The position numbers were made by a program, and so were the translations under genes. DNA of 29,952 nt from a virus, in IMG/VR virus record IMGVR_UViG_3300026953_000007, positions 1 to 29,952 of that record, one strand, 5' to 3'. Numbering within the stretch: position 1 is the first letter of the stretch; the number at the start of each line of letters is the position of its first letter. This document shows, piece after piece, positions 6,236 through 11,663 of the stretch. The notes under the pieces are model-generated. The model did no database searches and was not told the origin of the DNA. It saw nothing but the letters and a program-made list of their open reading frames with translations.

Positions 6236-6693
6236 TTCTCGCCTTCAAACATATCGTGGGTTTCTTCAAGCTCCGGTTCGCCCTCATCCTCGGCAGGCGT
6301 TTGCTGGCGCAGATATTCCAGCATCATCTTTTCCTGCCACTCCATGAAGTCAGGATCGGTGTAGGCACCTGAGAAACCGAACAGAGGTGCGAATAGCGCC
6401 CTCGCCTTTGGGCTGCTTTGGCACATATTGGCCACGGCCAATAGGCTAACCGCGCTTTCGCCATTGCGTTGCTGCTCTACGGCGCGCTCGGTCGTGTCTT
6501 GAAGGTGTGACGCCTCTTTTACCGAGAAATTGAGCAGTACCTTCTGCGTTTCGCGGATCAGTTCTTTCCGACCAATGCGCCGCGCATCATGGTTCGGGGA
6601 TTCCCGAAGAACACTTCCGCGCGCGCGGCGAGGAAAACTTCCGCCGTGCGGTGCAAGAACATTTCCGTGGATTCTGCCTAATTGAAGATTCAC
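6232..6693 (-). CDS. hypothetical early phage protein, 153 aa
   Basis: The N-terminal 40 residues are basic. A mainly helical middle follows (RIGRKELIRETQKVLLNFSV, then a stretch rich in Gln, Glu and Ala), and the C-terminus is acidic (EDEGEPELEETHDMFEGE). The helical core with KEASHLQ and SLLAVANMCQ could be a compact helical or HTH-type fold, but no family is recognised. It starts three bases after the LexA-like gene ends. The acidic tail and basic head suggest it may contact other proteins or DNA. Confidence 0.55.
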   Translation of the reverse strand: MNLQLGRIHGNVLAPHGGSFPRRARGSVLRESPNHDARRIGRKELIRETQKVLLNFSVKEASHLQDTTERAVEQQRNGESAVSLLAVANMCQSSPKARALFAPLFGFSGAYTDPDFMEWQEKMMLEYLRQQTPAEDEGEPELEETHDMFEGEK

Positions 6694-6696
6694 GAA

Positions 6697-7155
6697 TCAA
6701 ATCCCCTTATTCGCGCAGGAACTGACGGAACTTGCGGGGATCGAATGGGAATTGTGAATGTGCGCAGACTTCACGCGCGACTTCGGGCGAGCTTCAAGCC
6801 GAGGCAAAGTGCGCAGACCAACCAGAACAATACCGGGCGCGATTTCCACCGGGACATCCAATGCCTGGACCAGCTTGAGGTCCTTGAGATAGCGGGCATG
6901 GCAGCACCGCAGGCAGTCACAACGGGGGGCGTGGTGATCTTCGGTCGGCAGCAATTGGATGCTGCGGGCTCGTTGGTAATTGCGGGTGAGCCTGCCGGCC
7001 CAGGCCAGCGTGTCTATGAGGTTCGAGACGCCATGCTTGGATTTGATGCCGAGAGCGGCGCCGATTTCAGCATACGTTGGCGAGATGCCATGGTTTTTGA
7101 GATGGGCCTCGATGAATACCATGCATTCTTGCTGGCGCGGCGTAAGCGGCTTCAT
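6697..7155 (-). CDS. LexA-type DNA-binding domain protein without protease domain
   Basis: Residues 1-70 match the LexA N-terminal winged helix: LTPRQQECMVFIEAHLKNHG, PTYAEIGAALGIKSKHGVSN, then LIDTLAWAGRLTR. The remaining 80 residues do not resemble an S24 peptidase: no SM or Lys catalytic pair and no cleavage Ala-Gly can be seen. They contain a Cys cluster (CDCLRCCHARY) and a basic tail instead. It would therefore bind LexA-like DNA sites but could not be cleaved by the SOS response. It could regulate phage genes or compete at host LexA boxes. Its ATG overlaps the upstream tiny membrane gene by 4 bp. Confidence 0.75.
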   Translation of the reverse strand: MKPLTPRQQECMVFIEAHLKNHGISPTYAEIGAALGIKSKHGVSNLIDTLAWAGRLTRNYQRARSIQLLPTEDHHAPRCDCLRCCHARYLKDLKLVQALDVPVEIAPGIVLVGLRTLPRLEARPKSRVKSAHIHNSHSIPASSVSSCANKGI

Positions 7156-7307
7156 GGGAAAGACCTCCCATGATGCTGGTAGAGACGCGGATGCGCCGTC
7201 GTGCGCAGGTACTTGCGATAGTCGAGATAGAGGCAGATGGCGAAAGGAACGCCGGCCAATGGCAGCGTGACCAAGGCTATCACGATGAACTGAATTACCG
7301 CCCCCAT
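7152..7307 (-). CDS. tiny one-span membrane protein, 51 aa
   Basis: Residues 3-28 form a single hydrophobic helix (VIQFIVIALVTLPLAGVPFA and on), followed by a short basic tail with several Tyr, Arg and His. The tail would probably be cytoplasmic. The stop overlaps the LexA-like start by 4 bp. No family is recognised. It follows another tiny membrane protein directly downstream of cro, where temperate phages often keep small inhibitors or exclusion proteins; that role is only a suggestion. Confidence 0.55.
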   Translation of the reverse strand: MGAVIQFIVIALVTLPLAGVPFAICLYLDYRKYLRTTAHPRLYQHHGRSFP

Positions 7308-7317
7308 TGCCAGCCCC

Positions 7318-7440
7318 CTAGCCTTGCCTGCGCCGAATCTTTTTCAGCGCCAGAAACGCGATGCAAAGAAGGATGGCTTCAACGCCGTATCCGACTATCC
7401 ATGCCCATGTGGGGATGTGCTGGGAGCAAAGCCAGGTCAT
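7318..7440 (-). CDS. tiny one-span membrane protein, 40 aa
   Basis: This short ORF has a hydrophobic helix at about residues 12-32 (WAWIVGYGVEAILLCIAFLA) and a basic tail (KKIRRRQG). This suggests an inner-membrane protein with a cytoplasmic C-terminus. Its ATG overlaps the cro stop by 4 bp (ATGA), and it ends 10 bp before the next tiny membrane gene. Function is unknown. The 4-bp coupling to cro is the main support that it is translated. Confidence 0.55.
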   Translation of the reverse strand: MTWLCSQHIPTWAWIVGYGVEAILLCIAFLALKKIRRRQG

Positions 7441-7667
7441 GCGGCTGCACCCTCTCGCGGATATAGATCAGGGCGCAGATCGTGGCGGGTGATTTCCCCT
7501 TCGGTGGCTTTTTCAAGCGGGATGCACCACTCCGCTGGCACTTTCTCAGCTTTCGTTAATGCATGATGGACGCTCGGCTGCTTCACTCCAACGATTTGAG
7601 CGATAGCTTCCTGGCTTCCGAGAATGTCTTTTGCGCGCCGAAGCGCGTCGATGCCCGTTTGGTTCAT
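7437..7667 (-). CDS. cro: Cro/YdaS-type repressor
   Basis: The 76-aa protein (MNQTGIDALRRAKDILGSQE, then AIAQIVGVKQPSVHHALTK, then VPAEWCIPLEKATEGEITRH) has the compact HTH of the YdaS/Cro family. The ending (TRHDLRPDLYP) is typical of this group. It diverges from cI and opens the leftward early operon, so it should repress cI transcription and its own promoter. The ATG at 7667 lies only about two bases after the predicted transcription start. The alternative ATG at 7673 would lie before it, so 7667 is preferred and the mRNA may be nearly leaderless. Confidence 0.8.
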   Translation of the reverse strand: MNQTGIDALRRAKDILGSQEAIAQIVGVKQPSVHHALTKAEKVPAEWCIPLEKATEGEITRHDLRPDLYPREGAAA

Positions 7668-7675
7668 GGGCATCT

Positions 7676-7703
7676 AAAATAGATTTTTCTATGGGACAGT
7701 CAA
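7676..7703 (-). promoter_or_regulatory. predicted cro promoter (early left)
   Basis: On the minus strand, TTGACT (7703-7698) and TATTTT (7681-7676) are separated by 16 bases, a good sigma70-type promoter. Operator 7679-7692 covers the spacer and overlaps the -10 box, and operator 7703-7716 touches the -35 box. CI bound there would therefore block transcription. The expected start site is near 7669. Confidence 0.65.
7679..7692. promoter_or_regulatory. CI/Cro operator 1 at the cI-cro switch
   Basis: ATAGATTTTTCTAT is a near-perfect palindrome (ATAGA...TCTAT arms). The identical 14-mer recurs at 8754-8767, upstream of the rightward operon. It covers the spacer of the cro promoter and overlaps its -10 box. 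Confidence 0.7.
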
Positions 7704-7716
7704 TAGATATTCTTAT
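7703..7716. promoter_or_regulatory. CI/Cro operator 2 at the switch
   Basis: ATAGATATTCTTAT matches the consensus palindrome at 11 of 14 positions. Its centre is exactly 24 bp from operator 1 and 24 bp from operator 3. It abuts the -35 box of the cro promoter and lies just upstream of the weak cI promoter. By analogy with lambda, repressor here could activate cI. Confidence 0.6.
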
Positions 7717-7726
7717 GCCGTCACAT

Positions 7727-7740
7727 ATAAACGAATCTAT
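7727..7740. promoter_or_regulatory. CI/Cro operator 3, overlapping the cI promoter
   Basis: Read on the minus strand, the site is ATAGATTCGTTTAT, an 11 of 14 match to the consensus. It overlaps a TATTAT -10 box (7738-7743) for cI, whose -35 region is poor. That layout fits a maintenance promoter that needs activation and is shut by Cro or excess CI. Confidence 0.55.
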
Positions 7741-7756
7741 TATGCTGCGATACACG

Positions 7757-8461
7757 ATGACGTTCGGGCAGCGGATCAAGGCGGCGCGGGAACACGCCGT
7801 TCCAAAATTGAGCCAGGGACAGCTCGCCAAGAAGCTTGGCCTTCAGCAGCCGACCATTCACAATCTTGAGACCAACCCTAAAGTTACCAGCAGCAAACAT
7901 ACCAATTCGATTGCGCGGATCACTGGCGTGCGTGTCGAATGGCTGGAGACTGGTCAGGGGAAAATGGCTGATGTCCAATCTCGGACATCCGTTGATGAGC
8001 CCGAAAATAAGAAACTATTAACTGAGCCGGAAATTAATATTCATCAAATGCGAAGCGATGTCCCAGTCTTGGGGTTGGCTTCGTGCGGTGAGGATGGGTT
8101 GTTTGAACTGAATGGCCAAATTCTCGATATGGTTCGCCGGCCACCCCGGCTGGTAGGCGCAAAAAATGTATATGCCCTATATGTAGACGGCGAAAGCATG
8201 AGCCCCTGGAGAGAGCCGGGACAGCTCGTTTACGTCCATCCCGATATGCCGGCCAAGATCGGGGACTATGTGGTTGTGGAGATGGAGCCCGAGAAAAAGG
8301 GCGACACCGTGCGCCGCGCCTATATCAAGCGCCTAGTGAGGCGCACCAGCGAGAAATTGATTTTGGCCCAGTATAACCCGCCCGAGGAAAAGACCCTTCC
8401 AGCGAAGCGCGTAAGGGCTGTACACCGGGTTATAGACTGGTCCGAGCTGTTAGGGATCTAG
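7757..8461 (+). CDS. CI-type repressor, XRE HTH plus S24 self-cleavage domain
   Basis: This 234-aa protein is the lysogeny repressor. The HTH is at about residues 18-60 (LSQGQLAKKLGLQQPTIHNL). The linker ends at a likely cleavage site Cys110-Gly111 (GLASCGEDGLFE). The S24 peptidase follows, with Ser147 in DGESMSPW and Lys191 in RRAYIKRLV. RecA-stimulated self-cleavage would inactivate it during DNA damage. The ATG at 7757 is chosen because the predicted -10 box lies at 7738-7743. The in-frame ATG at 7742 is inside the promoter. It is divergent from cro, with three operators between them, and it ends in a shared CTAG with the convergent lipoprotein gene. Confidence 0.9.
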   Translation: MTFGQRIKAAREHAVPKLSQGQLAKKLGLQQPTIHNLETNPKVTSSKHTNSIARITGVRVEWLETGQGKMADVQSRTSVDEPENKKLLTEPEINIHQMRSDVPVLGLASCGEDGLFELNGQILDMVRRPPRLVGAKNVYALYVDGESMSPWREPGQLVYVHPDMPAKIGDYVVVEMEPEKKGDTVRRAYIKRLVRRTSEKLILAQYNPPEEKTLPAKRVRAVHRVIDWSELLGI

Positions 8462-8694
8462 GGCCTGACACAATCGAACGTCATAGTGCTGTCCAGAACA
8501 TCGGTGCCGCTGATACGGGCAATCCTGCCAAACTGCTTGCAGTGATCATTAGCTATGGCGAACGCCTGGTCACGGTTTCCAGCGGTCGAATGTTCTATGA
8601 TGCCGCCTGCCTGATTAGCCCCCGACAGGCTTGGCGCGCATCCCGCCATGGCTAAGGCCATAAGGCTGGCCCCTACAAACTTCCAAATCCCCAT
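8458..8694 (-). CDS. small lipoprotein, possible lysogenic-conversion gene
   Basis: The 78-aa protein has a classic lipoprotein signal: a short basic start, a hydrophobic segment and the lipobox LAMAGC with the lipidated Cys at residue 19. The mature part (about 60 aa) has two Cys (DHCKQF and TFDCVRP) that could form a disulphide. It converges on cI, and the two stops share one CTAG. A GGGAG ribosome site lies about nine bases before the ATG. Position beside the repressor, opposite to the lytic operons, suggests expression in the lysogen as a surface moron, perhaps in superinfection exclusion; that is inference. Confidence 0.75.
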   Translation of the reverse strand: MGIWKFVGASLMALAMAGCAPSLSGANQAGGIIEHSTAGNRDQAFAIANDHCKQFGRIARISGTDVLDSTMTFDCVRP

Positions 8695-8753
8695 TGCATT
8701 AACTCCCTCAAGCCCAAGCCAAAACGGTAGCAGCCCGACTTTTTGCTTGCCCC

Positions 8754-8767
8754 ATAGATTTTTCTAT
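8754..8767. promoter_or_regulatory. CI operator upstream of the rightward operon (site A)
   Basis: This 14-mer, ATAGATTTTTCTAT, is identical to operator 1 at 7679-7692. Its last base overlaps the first base of the -35 box at 8767-8772. Confidence 0.75.
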
Positions 8768-8794
8768 TGACCGGGGCATAGATTTCTCTATTAT
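8767..8794 (+). promoter_or_regulatory. predicted early-right promoter
   Basis: TTGACC (8767-8772) and TATTAT (8789-8794) are separated by 16 bases, the same geometry as the cro promoter. Two CI operators overlap it. Transcription would begin near 8801, leaving a leader of about 113 bases before the first ATG at 8914. The region 8695-8913 otherwise holds no gene; it contains the operators, this promoter and a structured leader element. Confidence 0.7.
8778..8791. promoter_or_regulatory. CI operator upstream of the rightward operon (site B)
   Basis: ATAGATTTCTCTAT differs from operator 1 at one base. Its centre is exactly 24 bp from site A, the same spacing as at the switch. It covers the promoter spacer and part of the -10 box. 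Confidence 0.75.
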
Positions 8795-8855
8795 CCCCTC
8801 ACCTTCCCCGGTCATCCCGGCCAGTACCCCAGCCCCTTCGATAGGTAGGGGTGAT

Positions 8856-8904
8856 CGGGGGAGGAACGGAATAGCCGCCTGCGAAACAGGCTTGGAAGAA
8901 AGAG
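8856..8904 (+). promoter_or_regulatory. repeated structured leader element, copy 1
   Basis: The element has CGGGGGAGGAA (8856-8866), ATAGCCGCC at +15, then a hairpin GCCTG-CGAAA-CAGGC (8877-8891), then TTGGAAGAAAGAGGG leading to the ribosome site of the gene at 8914. Copy 2 (9498-9546) has the same order and spacing but a different, still perfectly paired stem. The stem-loop has the dimensions of a lambda boxB (5-bp stem, 5-nt loop), but no boxA was seen. Confidence 0.6.
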
Positions 8905-8913
8905 GGCAACAAA

Positions 8914-9492
8914 ATGGAATTGACGCTTGAAGCACTTGGCCTGTCGCAAGAATTGGTCGCGGAGCGCGTGGTTGACCAAGTCGCGCGCGGATTACTTTAT
9001 GACCTCGATGAGACCGATGAGGACGGTAACCCGGTTGAGCGGAGGTCGAAATTCCAAGACACGCTCAAGGCGCGCGTGCAGCAGCAAATAGACGCTTCGG
9101 TAGCTGAGGTCGCCGCAAAGCACGTCCTGCCTAATATCTCAATTTTTCTCGAAACCTTCATGCTCCAAGAAACCAATTCGTGGGGCGAGAAAAAGGGCAA
9201 CCCCGTGACTTTCATCGAATACCTGATCCAGCGAGCAGATTTTTATATGCGGGAGCAGGTGGACAGCGAAGGAAAGTCCAAGAGCGAGAACAACTGGGGC
9301 TCCTGGAATGGCAAACAAACTCGCGTGACCTACCTCGTTCACAAGCATCTTCAATACAGCATCGAGACCGCGATGAAACAGGCGCTTGCAGACGCGAACA
9401 GCGCCATCGTGGGCGGTTTGGAGCAGGCGATCAAGCTCAAGCTTGCTGAGGTGCAGAACAGTATCAAAGTCGGCGTGCAGGTGGGGCGCTAA
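8914..9492 (+). CDS. hypothetical early phage protein, 192 aa
   Basis: This is the first gene of the rightward operon. The protein is soluble and largely helical: an N-terminal helix, a middle region (ETNSWGEKKGNPVTFIEYLI), a polar stretch (SKSENNWGSWNGKQTRV) and an Ala-rich C-terminal helix (LADANSAIVGGLEQAIKLKL). I do not recognise the family. An AAAGAGGG ribosome site sits upstream of the ATG. First position behind the CI-controlled promoter suggests a role in early takeover, but nothing in the sequence gives the activity. Confidence 0.75.
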   Translation: MELTLEALGLSQELVAERVVDQVARGLLYDLDETDEDGNPVERRSKFQDTLKARVQQQIDASVAEVAAKHVLPNISIFLETFMLQETNSWGEKKGNPVTFIEYLIQRADFYMREQVDSEGKSKSENNWGSWNGKQTRVTYLVHKHLQYSIETAMKQALADANSAIVGGLEQAIKLKLAEVQNSIKVGVQVGR

Positions 9493-9497
9493 CCCTG

Positions 9498-9546
9498 CGG
9501 GGGAGGAAGCAGATAGCCGCCCACTGCGTGGGCTTGGGAAAAGAGG
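9498..9546 (+). promoter_or_regulatory. repeated structured leader element, copy 2
   Basis: CGGGGGAGGAA (9498-9508), ATAGCCGCC at +15 (9513-9521) and a perfect 5-bp hairpin GCCCA-CTGCG-TGGGC (9519-9533) match copy 1 in layout. Two of the five stem pairs differ from copy 1 but remain paired, which is covariation. It precedes the pentapeptide-repeat gene at 9553. A shorter related sequence (CGGGGGAGGGA, 10391-10401, no such hairpin) precedes the Lar-like gene. Confidence 0.6.
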
Positions 9547-9552
9547 GAAGAG

Positions 9553-10374
9553 ATGGCGCTTGTTGAAATCAAATTCGCTCCATGGAGCATGAAGTCATCT
9601 CTCCAGGTGGAAGTTGGCGATGAAGTAAACCCAATCTTCCGCCTTCGCTCTGCGCTGGAAATTGTTGTTGGCGAGATCAAGGAAGGCAAGCGTGAAAGTG
9701 CCGACCTGAGCGATGCCGACCTGCGCGGTGCCGACCTGCGCGATGCCGTCCTGCGCGATGCCGTCCTGAGCGGTGCCGACCTGCGCGATGCCGACCTGCG
9801 CGGTGCCGTCCTGCGCGATGCCGTCCTGAGCGGTGCCGACCTGCGCGATGCCGTCCTGCGCGATGCCGTCCTGAGCGGTGCCGACCTGCGCGATGCCGAC
9901 CTGAGCGGTGCCGACCTGCGCGATGCCGTCCTGAGCGGTGCCGACCTGAGCGGTGCCGACCTGCGCGATGCCGACCTGAGCGGTGCCGACCTGAGCGGTG
10001 CCGTCCTGCGCGAAATTTTGGAAAAGGAAGTTCCGCTCATTCCCAATATCGACGCTGCAATTCTGGCGTCCATAGAGAAAAACAAGGCTGCCGGGACCAA
10101 CGGCCTGGACATGGGCTCCTGGCATGGCAAAGAAGATATTGACGAAACCAACTGGTGCGGCACGACACATTGCCGCGCGGGATATGCCATCTGCCTTGCT
10201 GGCAAGGAGGGTTTCGCGCTGGAAAAGAAATACGGCTCTGCGACGGCAGGAATGCTGCTTTACATGAAATCCACGCCCGACGCCAAAATCCCCAATTTCT
10301 ATACGACCGACGAACGCGCAATGGCTGATTTGCGCGAGCGGGCGGCAAAACAAACAAGCCCCAGCGGCGCTTGA
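9553..10374 (+). CDS. pentapeptide-repeat protein
   Basis: The 273-aa protein has three parts. Residues 1-49 form an N-terminal cap. Residues 50-154 are 21 tandem pentapeptides of the form A(D/V)L(S/R)(D/G), expected to coil into a right-handed quadrilateral beta-helix of about five turns. Residues about 155-273 form a C-terminal domain with MGSWHG, CGTTHCRAGYAICLAG and IPNFYTTDERAMADL, seen in other phage and bacterial pentapeptide proteins (recalled). Known pentapeptide proteins such as Qnr/MfpA bind gyrase by DNA mimicry; that role is possible here but not shown. A strong AAGAGGGAAGAG ribosome site precedes the ATG. Confidence 0.85.
   Translation: MALVEIKFAPWSMKSSLQVEVGDEVNPIFRLRSALEIVVGEIKEGKRESADLSDADLRGADLRDAVLRDAVLSGADLRDADLRGAVLRDAVLSGADLRDAVLRDAVLSGADLRDADLSGADLRDAVLSGADLSGADLRDADLSGADLSGAVLREILEKEVPLIPNIDAAILASIEKNKAAGTNGLDMGSWHGKEDIDETNWCGTTHCRAGYAICLAGKEGFALEKKYGSATAGMLLYMKSTPDAKIPNFYTTDERAMADLRERAAKQTSPSGA
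9700..10014 (+). repeat. 15-bp tandem array encoding pentapeptides (21 units)
   Basis: Units read GCC-(GAC/GTC)-CTG-(AGC/CGC)-(GGT/GAT). The first 20 units are exact in this alphabet and the last is degenerate. Each variable codon toggles between two forms one base apart, and GCC and CTG never change even at third positions. CGC pairs mostly with GAT and AGC with GGT. The lack of silent changes suggests recent expansion or gene conversion. The opposite strand also stays open as a by-product. Confidence 0.9.
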
Positions 10375-10413
10375 GCGGCTCCCCATATATCGGGGGAGGG
10401 AGCAAAGAGGAAG

Positions 10414-10719
10414 ATGGATATGGCGGACCTTACGATGCTGGAAGTGATTAAGGCGGGGATGGCTCCGAAGTCTCGCGCGCCGCTGGGTTGCCCATTTTGC
10501 GGTGAAGACCCTGGCTTGGCCCGCATTATCCATCACCGCTTCATCGTGGGCTGTGAATCGGATGACTGCCACGTTTGCCCGCAAGTTTCCGGCGACACAT
10601 TGGATGAAGTGTGGAAGCGCTGGAACCGCCGCGCGCCTCAGCTTCGCGTCGTGTCCAGCAATCCCGATCCTATAACGGTGTCTGAGCTTGAAGCGATTGG
10701 GGCCGGCGCGCTGAAATAA
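10414..10719 (+). CDS. Lar-like restriction alleviation protein
   Basis: The 101-aa protein contains LGCPFCGEDPGLARI, then CESDDCHVCPQ, then TLDEVWKRWNRR (residues about 24-72). This is the Lar pattern: a CPFCG zinc pair, a second Cys pair and the closing WNRR. Lar proteins of lambdoid phages modulate host type I restriction, favouring modification of incoming DNA. The last 25 residues are an extra tail. An AAAGAGGAAG ribosome site precedes the first ATG. It sits between the two repeat-protein genes in the early operon, where anti-host functions are common. Confidence 0.75.
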   Translation: MDMADLTMLEVIKAGMAPKSRAPLGCPFCGEDPGLARIIHHRFIVGCESDDCHVCPQVSGDTLDEVWKRWNRRAPQLRVVSSNPDPITVSELEAIGAGALK

Positions 10720-10764
10720 TTTAGCCGGCGCCTCGCGGTTCCTCTGGGGCAGAGAGAAAGTACA

Positions 10765-11052
10765 ATGGCAAAGAATACCGAATTTCACGCAGTCATCGCC
10801 ACACAGCATCGTGGCGTCTTCGCTGGATATATCACCGATCCGAACAGCAAGACCCTGACGGTTCGCGGGATGCGCAACTGCCTTTACTGGCCGCGCAATG
10901 TCGGCGGCTTTGAGGGCTTGGCTGTAACAGGCCCCAACTCCGAAACCAGGATCGGCCCCGCCGCCGACGCCACCATTCACGACGTAACCTGCGTTCTACG
11001 CTCAACACCCGAAGCCGAAAAGGCCTGGGTCAACGCGAAGTGGAAGTTCTAA
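10765..11052 (+). CDS. conserved hypothetical phage protein (DUF6948-like)
   Basis: The 95-aa protein reads as a small beta-rich domain: HRGVFAGYITDPNSKTLTVR, then RNCLYWPRN, then GFEGLAVTGPNSETRIGPAA, then VTCVLRSTPEAEKAWVNAKW. This order (GVF.GY, NC.YW, GLA..GP, ATPEA...W) matches a phage family I recall as DUF6948; function is unknown. It ends 3 bp before the preferred start of the dipeptide-array gene. The recurrence of this family beside array proteins in other phages is from memory and was not checked. Confidence 0.65.
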   Translation: MAKNTEFHAVIATQHRGVFAGYITDPNSKTLTVRGMRNCLYWPRNVGGFEGLAVTGPNSETRIGPAADATIHDVTCVLRSTPEAEKAWVNAKWKF

Positions 11053-11054
11053 GC

Positions 11055-11663
11055 ATGGAAACGGCGACGGTTCTTTTTGGGACCGTCCCGGATGCTCTTA
11101 AGGGCTCCGGCGACGGCTCCGGCTACGGCTCCGGCTACGGCTCCGGCTACGGCTCCGGCTACGGCTACGGCGACGGCTCCGGCTCCGGCTACGGCGACGG
11201 CTACGGCGACGGCTCCGGCTACGGCTACGGCGACGGCGACGGCGACGGCTCCGGCTACGGCTCCGGCTACGGCGACGGCGACGGCGACGGCTCCGGCTAC
11301 GGCGACGGCTCCAAAGAGTATTGGTCCGCCCTAGTCGATACTTTTGCCGAGAAATGGGAGCCCGCGCAGCGCGCACGACTCCGTGCGCTGCGCGGCGAGA
11401 ATGTTACCGTTGCTTACTGGCGCTCTGATGCGAACGGAAAGCCATGCAACGGAGGTCGCGGCGCGGCTGTCAACCCTGGCTTGGTGCAGAAGATCAAGGG
11501 ACCGCTTGCGCTATGCGGCGATGGCGCGCTTCACGCCACACTGATCCCGCCGAAATGGGAAGGTGATCGCGTTTGGATTGTCGCCATGCACGGAGAGGTG
11601 AAATGGCAGGACGATAAGTGCGGTGCGCTTGAGCGGGAAATCATCGGGGAATGTCTCCAATGA
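11055..11663 (+). CDS. Gly-Ser/Tyr/Asp dipeptide-array protein
   Basis: The 202-aa protein has a short N-terminus (METATVLFGTVPDALK), then 35 Gly-X dipeptides where X is only Ser, Tyr or Asp. A globular C-terminal half follows (KEYWSALVDTFAEKWEPAQR, then GPLALCGDGALHATLIPP, then VWIVAMHGEVKWQDD). The array is likely disordered or sticky, like a low-complexity condensate-forming tract. The C-terminal motif (LC..GALHAT..P..W.G.R.W.VA..GEV) recurs in phage repeat proteins from memory, sometimes with pentapeptides. The start at 11055 is preferred for the upstream GGAAG; an in-frame ATG at 11040 overlaps the previous gene. Confidence 0.75.
   Translation: METATVLFGTVPDALKGSGDGSGYGSGYGSGYGSGYGYGDGSGSGYGDGYGDGSGYGYGDGDGDGSGYGSGYGDGDGDGSGYGDGSKEYWSALVDTFAEKWEPAQRARLRALRGENVTVAYWRSDANGKPCNGGRGAAVNPGLVQKIKGPLALCGDGALHATLIPPKWEGDRVWIVAMHGEVKWQDDKCGALEREIIGECLQ
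11103..11312 (+). repeat. 6-bp tandem array (35 units) encoding Gly-X
   Basis: Each unit is GGC followed by TCC, TAC or GAC. All 35 Gly codons are GGC and all X codons end in C, so there is no silent variation. The order looks irregular with short runs, as produced by slippage and unequal exchange. The reverse strand is also open and Arg-rich, which is a by-product of the repeat. Confidence 0.9.

Noticed and set aside
8754-8791. MITE or transposon end suggested by repeated ATAGATTT sequences
   Set aside because: The repeats are 24 bp apart, recur at the cI-cro switch and overlap promoters, so operators explain them better.
8708-8935. Minus-strand 75-aa ORF across the right promoter
   Set aside because: It covers the operators, promoter and leader element and has repeats only because of them (IIEKSMPRSIEKSM from the two palindromes).
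9700-10014. CRISPR-like repeat array
   Set aside because: Units are contiguous 15-mers with no spacers, and they keep one coding frame.
9489-10980. Long reverse-strand ORFs (238 and 461 aa) opposite the pentapeptide gene
   Set aside because: They exist because the 15-bp repeat has no stops in these antisense frames. Repeated SAPLR-like and GTAQ-like blocks are antisense readings of the array, and neither has a ribosome site or operon context.
9700-11312. Diversity-generating retroelement target
   Set aside because: Variation is confined to a small codon set, not adenine-specific, and no reverse transcriptase or template repeat is present in the window.
11077-11376. Arg-rich and Ala/Thr-rich ORFs overlapping the Gly-X array
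   Set aside because: They are other-frame readings of a hexamer repeat. The chosen frame continues into a globular C-terminal domain with recognisable motifs.
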